From NCBI GenBank assembly GCA_025352905.1, contig JANXRX010000067.1, positions 1 through 42,608 of the forward strand: a stretch of 42,608 nt of DNA. The letters run 5' to 3'. Numbering within the stretch: the first letter of the stretch is position 1; the number at the start of each line of letters is the position of its first letter. Both the position numbers and the translations under genes were made by a program. The DNA is from Bacteroidota bacterium (GTDB lineage Bacteria > Bacteroidota > Bacteroidia > Chitinophagales > Chitinophagaceae). The notes beneath the pieces were generated by a model. The model was not told the origin of the DNA. It did no database searches and worked only from the letters and a program-made list of their open reading frames with translations. Shown here piece after piece: positions 17,170 to 26,577 of the stretch.

Positions 17170-18018
17170 TTAATAGAACGTTTTTTTGTTCGTTTTGTTC
17201 CACGTCATCACAATAAGCAGCCCAACGATGGCCCCGCCGATATGCGCCCAGTGCGCCACATTGTCGCCCGCCGAGTTCATTACCCCTTCATACAGTTCTA
17301 TCGCCCCATAAAATAATACCACCCATTTTGCCTTAACGGGGATCATCATATATATGTATATATAAGTATTGGGGAAAAGATAGCCGAATGCCGCCAGCAC
17401 GCCAAACACGGCTCCACTGGCCCCGATGGTGCCTGTATTCAGGTTATTCTGGTAATAGGCCGTAATGTTCCTGAATATATTCAGGTTCAGATCCTGGCTG
17501 CTCTGGCCGGAATGAAGATAACTGAGCAGTTCTGCCTGCCCGTTGAATTCGAGATGATACTTACTTATAAAATCAGCCATGGCAATACCCTGACGCTCCG
17601 AACCGGAAGTGAAAAGCTGGTAAACTGCATTATAATCCTTCATCATCGGCATTAACTCATAACTCAGGAACAGCAGGTGTATCAATGCGGCGCCTAAACC
17701 GCAAACCATGTAAAAAGACAGGAAGCGCTTGGAACCCCATATGTTTTCCAATACAGATCCAAACATCCACAGGGCAAGCATATTAAAAAATATATGGGAG
17801 ATGCTTCCATGCAGGAACAGGTGTGTTACCAATTGCCAGGGCTTAAACAGGCTGCTCTGCCAGGCATGCAAGGCAAAACTATCCTCGAAAGAGAAACCAT
17901 TGGTGGGCGATCTGAATACATACTGTGCCAAAAAGACCAGCCCGTTTATGATCAAAAGATTTTTGATGATCGTGGGTAATATTTCAAATCTACTGGGTCG
18001 AAATTGTGTCATATTCAC
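17170..18018 (-). CDS. rhomboid family intramembrane serine protease
   Basis: HLFLHGSISHIFFNMLALWMFG, GTIGASGAVFGVLAAFG, AHWAHIGGAIVGLL: catalytic Ser and His retained. ATG at 18012 also possible. Confidence 0.92.
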   Translation of the reverse strand: MNMTQFRPSRFEILPTIIKNLLIINGLVFLAQYVFRSPTNGFSFEDSFALHAWQSSLFKPWQLVTHLFLHGSISHIFFNMLALWMFGSVLENIWGSKRFLSFYMVCGLGAALIHLLFLSYELMPMMKDYNAVYQLFTSGSERQGIAMADFISKYHLEFNGQAELLSYLHSGQSSQDLNLNIFRNITAYYQNNLNTGTIGASGAVFGVLAAFGYLFPNTYIYIYMMIPVKAKWVVLFYGAIELYEGVMNSAGDNVAHWAHIGGAIVGLLIVMTWNKTNKKTFY

Positions 18019-18047
18019 TTATTGACCCCCCTCCCGGAGGGAAGGGG

Positions 18048-19469
18048 TTATTTTAATTTCAGTTGTACCACGTTTTCTATATGTAACGTATGCGGAAACA
18101 TATCTACCGGCTGAATCTTCGTCACTGTATATTTCTCATCCAGTAAAGCGAGGTCCCTCGCCTGCGTTGCCGGGTTGCAACTTACATAAACAACCGTTGG
18201 CGCTGCAATTTCGAGTAATTTTTTAACGAGTTTTTCATGCATACCCGCCCGCGGGGGATCGGTGATCACTACATCGGGGCGGCCATGATCCCCAAAGAAA
18301 GCATCATTACAAATATCAATCACGTCCCCGGCAAAAAAAGAAGCATGTGAAAGCTGGTTCAGGGACGCATTTTTTTTGGCGTCTTCGATCGCTTCGGGTA
18401 TCACTTCCACCCCTATGATCTTTTTGGCCCGTTTACTTACAAAAATGCCGATACTCCCTGTTCCGCAATACAGGTCGTATACTGTCTGGGTTCCGTTCAA
18501 CTCCGCAAAATCGCGGGTTACCTGGTATAATTTTTCTGCCTGGTGGGTATTTGTCTGGAAAAAAGATTTCGGGCTGATCATAAAACTAAAATCTTCCAGC
18601 TTTTCCATGATATATCCTTTCCCATGATATACCTGTGGGTCAAGATCATTCAGGCTGTCGTTCCGTTTTGTATTGATCGTGTACAACAACGTGGTGATTT
18701 CCGGAAACTGTTCCAGCAGCTGGTCCAGTAACCGTTTCCTGTCTGCTTCCGCTTCATATCCCAATACCAGGTTGATCATCAGTTCACCGGTGGTCGTGTT
18801 ACGCACAAACATGTTCCGCAGCCAGCCGCTGTGATCTTTTATATTATAAAAAGGCAGCCCGTTATCTACCGCAAACTTTGCAACGGCTTTACGGATGAAA
18901 TTGGTAGGCTCATCCTGCAAATGGCAGGTGTCTATCTCCACAACTTTATCAAAAAAACCCCGCACATGAAATCCGCCTGCCCCCGGCTGGCCGGTTGAAG
19001 AAATACCTGCTGCCTTCATCCGCCTGAATTCTTCTGTTGGTATGAATTTGCCCGTGGCAAACGTGTATTCCAGCTTGTTCCTGTACCGTTTTGTTTGGCC
19101 GGCACCGATAATAGGGGCAATTTCCGGCAAAACGATCTTCCCGATCCGGTTCAGGTTGTCACTTACCTGTTTCTGCTTATAAAAAAGCTGCTTTTCGTAA
19201 GGGAGCATCTGCCACTGGCAGCCCCCGCAAACTCCGAAATGATCGCAGAAAGGCGCTACCCTGTCGGCCGAAAAGGAATGTATTTTCAATGTATGCCCCT
19301 CTGCCCAGTCGGTCTTGTTCTTCGATAACTGCACATCTACCACATCCCCGGGTACGGCCCCTTCTATAAATATTACTTTACCATCCAACCTGGCCAGCGA
19401 CTTACCTTCAGCGGCATAATCCTGTACCAACAGCTTTTCTAAAACAATGGTTTTCTTAGGTTTTCGCAC
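18048..19469 (-). CDS. rlmD: 23S rRNA (uracil-5-)-methyltransferase, RlmD/RumA type
   Basis: TRAM-like N-terminus, CDHFGVCGGCQWQ cluster motif, VYDLYCGTGSIGIF, TDPPRAGMHEK, VYVSCNPATQARD. Confidence 0.93.
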   Translation of the reverse strand: MRKPKKTIVLEKLLVQDYAAEGKSLARLDGKVIFIEGAVPGDVVDVQLSKNKTDWAEGHTLKIHSFSADRVAPFCDHFGVCGGCQWQMLPYEKQLFYKQKQVSDNLNRIGKIVLPEIAPIIGAGQTKRYRNKLEYTFATGKFIPTEEFRRMKAAGISSTGQPGAGGFHVRGFFDKVVEIDTCHLQDEPTNFIRKAVAKFAVDNGLPFYNIKDHSGWLRNMFVRNTTTGELMINLVLGYEAEADRKRLLDQLLEQFPEITTLLYTINTKRNDSLNDLDPQVYHGKGYIMEKLEDFSFMISPKSFFQTNTHQAEKLYQVTRDFAELNGTQTVYDLYCGTGSIGIFVSKRAKKIIGVEVIPEAIEDAKKNASLNQLSHASFFAGDVIDICNDAFFGDHGRPDVVITDPPRAGMHEKLVKKLLEIAAPTVVYVSCNPATQARDLALLDEKYTVTKIQPVDMFPHTLHIENVVQLKLK

Positions 19470-19589
19470 GGTTGCAAAGGTAACTACGATTGGGTTTGCC
19501 CGGTTACAGAAAATAAGAACGATTTAATTTGCAAGGGATTAACACGCTTAATATCCTATTTAACTAAATTTACCGCTGAATTCAATCGT

Positions 19590-21041
19590 ATGAAGCAATT
19601 TTTGACAAGAATACTCTTAGTGTGCGGTATCACCGGTTTTACGGCCCAGGCCCCTGTGGTTGCCCAGGGAAGAAATATCACCATCAAATTAACGCCCCTG
19701 AAAAATACGAAAGTGTACCTGGGCAGTAATTATGGAAATACCCTGGCTTTATTCGATTCTGCTTTTTTGAATGATAAAAGCGAAGGCGTATTCAGTGCCC
19801 CCAATAAATTAACCGGTGGTATCTACTTTGTTGTGACCGCCACGCCGGAATATGCTATCCAGTTTGACCTGCTGATGGATGACCAGCAGCAGTTCAGCAT
19901 TACGGCAGATACCGCATTCAAAGACAAGGCCGTGATCAGTGGGTCGGCAGAAAATGTTTTCTATGACTCCTATAAAAAATTCTCTGCTACAGAAGCGAAA
20001 TATATGCAGGGGTTAGAGGCCGATTTTAAAGCAAAAAAAGCCAGGACAAAAGAGGATACTGCGGCGCTGAGAAAACAGTATGTAAAAGTAGATAAGGTTT
20101 TACAGGGGTACCGCGACAGCATAATTGAAAAGTACCCTACTTCCTTATTAGCCACTTTATTCAGCACGTTGAAAAGGCCCACGGTTCCTGAGATCCCGGT
20201 TGTAAAGGGGAAACCGGATTCTTTGTACCCGTATCATTTTGTGAAAGGACATTTTTGGGACGATGTGAATTTCAGTGATGACCGGATACTGCATACTTCG
20301 TTCTTTGAGCCGAAAGTTGACGACTATTTCAGGTATTATATTTCCATAGAAGCCGATTCGATCATTAAAGAAGTCAATTATATGCTGTTGGCAGCAAGGG
20401 GCGGCAAAGAAATTTATCCTTACCTGCTCAATAAATTCACCAAGCAATACATGAACCCGCAGTATATGGGACAGGATAAAGTCTTTGTATTCCTGTTCGA
20501 GAATTTTTATGCCAAGGGGGATACAACATTGCTTGACGCAGCCAATAAAAAGATCGTGACCGAAAGAGCGTACAATTTAATGGCCAACCAGATCGGACAA
20601 CCTGCTGCGCCTATCAATTTCCCCGACAGTAGTGGTAAGATCGTTCCGCTCTACAGTCTTACTAACAATTTTACCGTACTGGCATTCTGGGATCCAACCT
20701 GCGGACATTGTAAAATCGAGATCCCACGTCTTGATTCCATGTACCGGGCCAAATGGAAAGCATTGGGTGTAGGTATTTATGCGGTTAACATCAAAGAAGA
20801 AGAAACTGCGTCATGGAAAAAATTCATATCAGATAATAAACTGGTTGGCTGGACACACACACACGAAACGACTGCGGTAAGGGTTGCGGGAGAAAGGGCA
20901 CACCTGATGAGTTTCCGCCAGGCCTATGATATTTATAAGACCCCTACTTTATATCTGCTGGATAAAGACAAACGGATCATCGCAAAGAGTCTTAGTATGG
21001 AGCAGTTTGATGAGATCATTAAGCTGAAGCTGAAGAAATAG
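19590..21041 (+). CDS. secreted TlpA-like thiol:disulfide interchange protein (DUF4369/DUF5106-like N-terminal region)
   Basis: Signal peptide; FWDPTCGHCKIEIPRLDSMY redox motif; cis-Pro YKTPTLYLLD. Confidence 0.88.
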   Translation: MKQFLTRILLVCGITGFTAQAPVVAQGRNITIKLTPLKNTKVYLGSNYGNTLALFDSAFLNDKSEGVFSAPNKLTGGIYFVVTATPEYAIQFDLLMDDQQQFSITADTAFKDKAVISGSAENVFYDSYKKFSATEAKYMQGLEADFKAKKARTKEDTAALRKQYVKVDKVLQGYRDSIIEKYPTSLLATLFSTLKRPTVPEIPVVKGKPDSLYPYHFVKGHFWDDVNFSDDRILHTSFFEPKVDDYFRYYISIEADSIIKEVNYMLLAARGGKEIYPYLLNKFTKQYMNPQYMGQDKVFVFLFENFYAKGDTTLLDAANKKIVTERAYNLMANQIGQPAAPINFPDSSGKIVPLYSLTNNFTVLAFWDPTCGHCKIEIPRLDSMYRAKWKALGVGIYAVNIKEEETASWKKFISDNKLVGWTHTHETTAVRVAGERAHLMSFRQAYDIYKTPTLYLLDKDKRIIAKSLSMEQFDEIIKLKLKK

Positions 21042-21053
21042 CCGGGGTAAAAA

Positions 21054-21094
21054 TTCTAATCTCTAAATCCTAAATTAGAATTTAGAGATTAGAG
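21054..21094. repeat. inverted repeat at a convergent junction (possible bidirectional terminator)
   Basis: CTAATCTCTAAAT (21056-21068) / ATTTAGAGATTAG (21080-21092) exact 13 bp. Confidence 0.75.
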
Positions 21095-21096
21095 TT

Positions 21097-22050
21097 TTAT
21101 ACTAATTGATTTACCACATTCCAGATGACTTTTGGTTTACCCAATGTATAGTAATGCAAAACCGGTGCGCCAAATGCTTTTAGCTCTTTGCTTTGCTGTA
21201 CCAGCCATTCTGCTCCTACCAGTTCACAATCCAGATCGGTCTTGCATTTCATTAACTCATTCGAAAGATCTGAAGGAATATCCACATGAAAGATCCGTGG
21301 AAGAACAGACAATTGCTTTTTATTCGTGATCGGTTTTAATCCCGGTATGATCGGCACATTGATACCTATGTTCTTACAGGCCTTTACAAAATCGAAGAAT
21401 TTCTGGTTATCAAAGAACATCTGCGTCATAATATATTCTGCGCCGGCATCTACTTTTTGTTTCAGCTTCAAAAGATCGATTTCCATGTTCGGCGCCTCAA
21501 AATGTTTTTCAGGATATCCGGCCACTCCCATGCAGAATTTTGTTTTACCACCATTCTTGATATCCTCATCAAGGTAAATACCATTGTTCATATTGTTCAC
21601 CTGCTGTAAAAGATCAATGGCATAATGGTTACCGTCTTTCTCCGGTTCAAAAGCAGTTTCGTTCTTAGCCGCATCTCCACGCAAAACCAATACATTATCG
21701 ATACCGAGAAAGTCGAGATCGATCAACGCATCTTCTGTTTCTCTTTTGGTAAACCCGCCACAGATGATATGCGGCACTGCATCAACCTGGTAATGGTTCA
21801 TGATGGCGGCGCAGATACCAACGGTACCCGGGCGCTTACGAACCTCTATCCTCTCAAAAGTGCCATCAGCTTTTTTCTTGAACATGCTTTCGCTGCGGTG
21901 ATAGGTAACATTGATCCATGAGGGTTTAAACTCCATTAAAGGATCCAAATGATCATATAGCGTTGTGATCGTTTTTCCTTTTAAAGGGGGTAATACCTCA
22001 AAAGATATTAGTGTGTCCTTCGCCTGTTCTATGTGTTCAGTTAGCTTCAT
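21097..22050 (-). CDS. metF: 5,10-methylenetetrahydrofolate reductase
   Basis: FEVLPPLKG, DNVLVLRGD, AGAEYIMTQMFFD, IPIIPGLKPI; ATG at 22050 (MKLTEHIEQ) preferred over 22110. Confidence 0.95.
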   Translation of the reverse strand: MKLTEHIEQAKDTLISFEVLPPLKGKTITTLYDHLDPLMEFKPSWINVTYHRSESMFKKKADGTFERIEVRKRPGTVGICAAIMNHYQVDAVPHIICGGFTKRETEDALIDLDFLGIDNVLVLRGDAAKNETAFEPEKDGNHYAIDLLQQVNNMNNGIYLDEDIKNGGKTKFCMGVAGYPEKHFEAPNMEIDLLKLKQKVDAGAEYIMTQMFFDNQKFFDFVKACKNIGINVPIIPGLKPITNKKQLSVLPRIFHVDIPSDLSNELMKCKTDLDCELVGAEWLVQQSKELKAFGAPVLHYYTLGKPKVIWNVVNQLV

Positions 22051-22152
22051 AATAAGGATCCGTTTCCAAAACGGGTGCAATATACAGCGAAGATGCCTAT
22101 AGAAAAACATGTTAAGATAGGGTCGTATTTTACTTATCGGCTCTATAAACGC

Positions 22153-22160
22153 TATTTTTG
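22153..22160 (+). promoter_or_regulatory. Bacteroidota -7 element of lptB
   Basis: TATTTTTG (TAnnTTTG) just upstream of lptB; no clear -33 TTG seen. Confidence 0.45.
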
Positions 22161-22175
22161 CCTAAACCGTTTGTT

Positions 22176-22964
22176 TTGAATCTTACCATACATACCAGGG
22201 ACCTCGTTAAAAGTTATAAAGGAAGAACCGTTGTAAGCAATGTTTCCGTAACGGTAAAACAGGGGGAGATCGTGGGTTTACTGGGGCCCAACGGAGCGGG
22301 CAAGACCACCACTTTCTATATGGTGGTTGGCCTGATCAAACCCGATTACGGCACCGTTTACCTTAATGAGCAGGATATTACCCGGTTACCGATGTATAAA
22401 AGGGCCCAGATGGGTATTGGTTATTTACCACAGGAGGCCAGTGTTTTCAGGAAACTGAGTGTGGAAGATAATATTATGGCAGTACTGGAAATGACAAAGC
22501 TCACCAACCAGGAACGGCACCACAAATTAGACTCGTTACTGGATGAGTTCAACCTGCACCATGTGCGCAAAAACAATGGCGACAGTCTTAGTGGTGGAGA
22601 AAGACGAAGAACCGAGATAGCCCGTGCCCTGGCCGTAAATCCTAAATTCATCCTGCTGGATGAGCCTTTTGCAGGCGTGGATCCTATTGCCGTGGAAGAT
22701 ATTCAAGGTGTGGTTGCCAAATTGAAATATAAAAATATCGGTATACTGATCACTGATCATAATGTAAACGAGACCCTCTCTATCTGCGACAGGGCCTATC
22801 TCCTGATCGAAGGAAAGATCTTTAAGCACGGCACTGCAGAAGAACTCGCGGCCGATGAAAAAGTAAGAAGATTATACCTCGGTACCAACTTTGAACTGAA
22901 AAGGAAGGACTGGATCATTGAAATGGGTGAAACAGGGGAAGTTGGGGGAAGGGACAAAGGGTAA
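22176..22964 (+). CDS. lptB: LPS export ABC transporter ATP-binding protein
   Basis: Walker [10 protein letters not shown], signature [15 protein letters not shown], Walker [30 protein letters not shown]. The track start TTG 22158 overlaps the -7 box; TTG 22176 is in frame. Confidence 0.93.
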   Translation: MNLTIHTRDLVKSYKGRTVVSNVSVTVKQGEIVGLLGPNGAGKTTTFYMVVGLIKPDYGTVYLNEQDITRLPMYKRAQMGIGYLPQEASVFRKLSVEDNIMAVLEMTKLTNQERHHKLDSLLDEFNLHHVRKNNGDSLSGGERRRTEIARALAVNPKFILLDEPFAGVDPIAVEDIQGVVAKLKYKNIGILITDHNVNETLSICDRAYLLIEGKIFKHGTAEELAADEKVRRLYLGTNFELKRKDWIIEMGETGEVGGRDKG

Positions 22965-23034
22965 GGGATACTAATAAAAGCTCTCCACCTCGTATTTGTC
23001 AGTTCCATTGCTTATTTTGCTGTAGATCCCCGCA

Positions 23035-24546
23035 ATGAAATTATTTAGTCCTGCTATATCACGCCTGGCCAGGTTCAGAAACTGGCATATCGATCAATGG
23101 ATCAATAATCCGGTTTCTACCCAGCGTGAAGTGCTGCAGGATCTGGTAACCCATGGCCAGTACACTGAATTCGGCCGCAAATTCGGGTTCAAGGAATTGT
23201 TCAATATCCGCACGTTCAAAGAAAATGTTCCCATACATGAATACGAGGACCTGAAGCCTTATATCGATAGCCTGATGCAGGGCGATGAGAACATGTTATG
23301 GAACACACCCGTTAACTGGTTTGCCAAAAGCAGTGGCACCACCAATGATAAAAGCAAATTCATTCCTATTACAAAAGAGAGCCTGGAAAATTGTCATTTC
23401 CAGGGTGCAAAAGACGTATTAACACTGTTCTACAATTACAATACAGAAAGCGATCTGTTAACCGGAAAGGGATTGGTGATCGGAGGAAGCCACCAGATCA
23501 GTAAAGTAAATGAGGATATACAATATGGAGATCTGAGCGCTGTTCTCCTGCAGAATACCCCTATCTGGGCCAACTGGATCCGCACACCCGAATTGTCTAT
23601 TGCACTGATGGATGAATGGGAGAATAAGATCGAACTGCTGGCCAGGTCAACCATACAGGAGGATGTAACTTCTATTGCGGGTGTACCTACCTGGACGATG
23701 GTATTGATCAAACGGATTCTCGAGATCACCGGAAAATCAACTTTAAAAGAAGTCTGGCCCAACCTCGAACTGTATATACACGGAGGCGTGTCTTTTACAC
23801 CTTACCGCGACCAGTTCAAAAAGATGATCGGCGAGAATTGTACTTACCTCGAGATGTATAATGCGAGCGAAGGTTTTTTTGCCGCGCAGGATAATCCTGA
23901 CGAGGAGGGCATGTTGCTTTTTTTAAATCATGGTATCTTTTATGAGTTCATGCCGGTAGAAGAATATGGTAAAAAAGATCCGGTTACAATTGGGTTAAAG
24001 GATGTGGAGATCGGGAAAAACTATGCGTTGGTGATCAGTACCAATGGCGGGTTATGGCGTTACCTGGTGGGTGATACCGTTCAGTTTACCAGCACGTATC
24101 CCTTCCGTATCAAAGTAAGCGGCCGGTTAAAACAATACATTAATGCCTTTGGCGAAGAACTCATATCAGACAATGCCGATAAGGCTATTCATATGGCCTG
24201 TACCAGAACAGGGATGAGCGTTAAGGATTATACTGCCGCGCCGGTTTATTTTAATGACAATGCTAACGGCACACACGAATGGCTGATAGAGTTTGAAACA
24301 GCGCCTGTTAATACCGAACAGTTTGCTTATGAACTCGACTGCGCCTTAAAATCGCTGAACAGCGATTATGAAGCCAAAAGATATAAGGATATAGCCCTGA
24401 GTCTTCCAAAGGTGAGGTCGTTACCAAAAGGCCTCTTTCATGAATGGCTGAAAAGCAAGGGGAAACTGGGTGGACAGCATAAAGTTCCGCGGTTGTCGAA
24501 TAACCGGGTATATATTGATGAGATCATTGCCCTGATGGCGAAGTAA
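23035..24546 (+). CDS. GH3-family (auxin-responsive promoter family) acyl-adenylating enzyme homologue
   Basis: NWFAKSSGTTNDKSKFIPIT, MYNASEGFFAAQ, GLWRYLVGDTVQF, FGEELISDN motifs. Confidence 0.9.
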   Translation: MKLFSPAISRLARFRNWHIDQWINNPVSTQREVLQDLVTHGQYTEFGRKFGFKELFNIRTFKENVPIHEYEDLKPYIDSLMQGDENMLWNTPVNWFAKSSGTTNDKSKFIPITKESLENCHFQGAKDVLTLFYNYNTESDLLTGKGLVIGGSHQISKVNEDIQYGDLSAVLLQNTPIWANWIRTPELSIALMDEWENKIELLARSTIQEDVTSIAGVPTWTMVLIKRILEITGKSTLKEVWPNLELYIHGGVSFTPYRDQFKKMIGENCTYLEMYNASEGFFAAQDNPDEEGMLLFLNHGIFYEFMPVEEYGKKDPVTIGLKDVEIGKNYALVISTNGGLWRYLVGDTVQFTSTYPFRIKVSGRLKQYINAFGEELISDNADKAIHMACTRTGMSVKDYTAAPVYFNDNANGTHEWLIEFETAPVNTEQFAYELDCALKSLNSDYEAKRYKDIALSLPKVRSLPKGLFHEWLKSKGKLGGQHKVPRLSNNRVYIDEIIALMAK

Positions 24547-24556
24547 ACCTTCTTTT

Positions 24557-25240
24557 ATGAGTGAAATGAATTCCGAAAGCCTGCATAAGGAATTTGAACT
24601 GGAAAGGATCATCCTTTTCAGCGATGCGGTGTTTGCTATTGCGATCACTTTACTGATCATAGAGATCAAATTTCCGGAACTCCCCGACAATTACAGGGTA
24701 TCGCTGGACCTGTTTAAAATGTTCAAACCCACCTTACTGCAATTTCTGGGCTTTACTGTCAGTTTCGTGATTATCGGCTTCTCATGGGCGCGTCACTTAA
24801 ATACGTTCCGTTATCTGAAAGGATATGATAATGGCCTGATCTTCCGGAACCTGCTCAGCCTTTTTTTTATCGTTTCTTTTCCTTTCAGCGCTTCCGGCCT
24901 CCTGCATTTCAGACCCAGCAGCTTCCTGTTTCCCATGATCATATATATGGGCAATGTTATGCTAATAGCGGCTTCCAACTTTTTGCTGGTACACTATATC
25001 TTTAAAAAGAAACTCCATTTAACAACGGCTGGACACGAAGCGGAAAAAAAATATATTTATATCCAGTCAATGGCCCAGGCGGTTACCCTGGCTGCTGCTT
25101 TCACTGTCGTCTTCGCTACAGCCCTTATTTCGGGAAACAATACTGAGTATGTCAATGACAGCTTTTATATATTCCTGCCGGTTGCCATCATTATCAGGCT
25201 GGTATCGAGAAAATACAAACCTAAAAAAACCGCTGCCTGA
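24557..25240 (+). CDS. TMEM175/DUF1211 family membrane protein (putative K+ channel)
   Basis: ERIILFSDAVFAIAITLLIIEIKFPE matches the FSDAVFAIA TMEM175 signature; several TM segments. Confidence 0.9.
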   Translation: MSEMNSESLHKEFELERIILFSDAVFAIAITLLIIEIKFPELPDNYRVSLDLFKMFKPTLLQFLGFTVSFVIIGFSWARHLNTFRYLKGYDNGLIFRNLLSLFFIVSFPFSASGLLHFRPSSFLFPMIIYMGNVMLIAASNFLLVHYIFKKKLHLTTAGHEAEKKYIYIQSMAQAVTLAAAFTVVFATALISGNNTEYVNDSFYIFLPVAIIIRLVSRKYKPKKTAA

Positions 25241-25241
25241 T

Positions 25242-26507
25242 CTATGCAGCCGGTTCCGCTGTATCAACATCTGCCCGGTTCATGGCCAACCATGACGCGA
25301 TCCCGATAAGGCTTACAAAAGAAGATGTGTAAAACAGGTACAGGTAGGGCACATCAATAAAACTGTAAAAAATAACCAGTGAGATCTTCAGAATGGCCAG
25401 CGGGATCCCTTCTGTTGAAAATGGGTATCGCTTCTGCAGGCGCAGGGTAAGTATCATTGCTGCCAGTGGAACAAGGAACGATAAGCAGATCAAGAGGTAA
25501 TGCAGGGTTGTAATGCGTAGCGACCCGAAGAACCTGGCCCAGCCCAGGCCCTCCTTAAAAAAATGCGGTGCATCATGCCATACCCGGGCAGCAAACCCAA
25601 TATATTCTGCCGGAAGCGCGATATGTTTGGCGAAATTTTCCCAGCCAAAGGGCAATAATACCAACACCAGAAAGCAGGCGACTCCTGTAGCGGAGAATAC
25701 AAGCAGCTGCTTCCATTCTTTGCGATAGATATAATAGAACAACATGGTAGGCAGCCACCCGATCAATGCATACCTGCTGAGTACGCAAAGTGACGAACAA
25801 ACGGCTATTAGCCATACCTTACGGGATTGAATAGCCAGTACCAGTAATATATAATACAGTATCACAAGCCCTTCTTCTGTATAAGGTATCACACCAGGTT
25901 TATCATCTGTGAACAGCCACCAGAACAAAAGAAAAGCGCAGAGTAATACGGGAACTGCTTTCCTGTGAAGCGGATGGACTCTCCATAAAAAAATACAGAA
26001 CCCGGTAAAAAGGCATAACATGGTAAGCCAGCGCAGGTCTGTATGCAGCCATACAGGTAAACAAAAGGGCAGCCACATAGCCGGGAGATAAATAGGTTGT
26101 ATCCCGTTCCAGATCTCAGGTATGCGATCGTACGCTTTTGACCAGTGACCCGATAGTCCTCTTTCACACATCGTTTTAATAATTGGCAACATATCGGCGT
26201 CATGAAAATCGAGCGGGGCATCATCGATCCATTTAGCTGTGAAATGATACATGGTTACCAGCACGATACCCATTAATAACCATTTATAACGCGTTAATGG
26301 TGCTTGAAAAGAAAAAACTGCGCGTGGTTTTGCGGAAAGGGTTTGGTTGGTGTATAGAAAAGCGACCCCGATCGTTAAACCTGAAAACGTATATAGCACA
26401 CTGGTATAGGCGGCGAGTGCAGGCAGATACAGCGCATAGGTGACGCATAGGGTTTCCAGCAAAAAAGCAATGATGAGCAGGTTCCTTATTTGCGGTGTAG
26501 CTTTCAT
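25242..26507 (-). CDS. polytopic membrane protein, possible GT-C fold glycosyltransferase
   Basis: Many hydrophobic segments; DFHDADMLPIIKTM acidic motif in the first large loop. Family assignment uncertain. Confidence 0.6.
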   Translation of the reverse strand: MKATPQIRNLLIIAFLLETLCVTYALYLPALAAYTSVLYTFSGLTIGVAFLYTNQTLSAKPRAVFSFQAPLTRYKWLLMGIVLVTMYHFTAKWIDDAPLDFHDADMLPIIKTMCERGLSGHWSKAYDRIPEIWNGIQPIYLPAMWLPFCLPVWLHTDLRWLTMLCLFTGFCIFLWRVHPLHRKAVPVLLCAFLLFWWLFTDDKPGVIPYTEEGLVILYYILLVLAIQSRKVWLIAVCSSLCVLSRYALIGWLPTMLFYYIYRKEWKQLLVFSATGVACFLVLVLLPFGWENFAKHIALPAEYIGFAARVWHDAPHFFKEGLGWARFFGSLRITTLHYLLICLSFLVPLAAMILTLRLQKRYPFSTEGIPLAILKISLVIFYSFIDVPYLYLFYTSSFVSLIGIASWLAMNRADVDTAEPAA

Positions 26508-26546
26508 GTAAGCATTAAGGTATTACATATTCTCATACATTTATTT

Positions 26547-26554
26547 TACTTTTG
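26547..26554 (+). promoter_or_regulatory. Bacteroidota -7 element of the fabG-like gene
   Basis: TACTTTTG (TAnnTTTG) 23 bp upstream of ATG 26578. Confidence 0.45.
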
Positions 26555-26577
26555 GCACCAATAACAAAAACAGCGTT

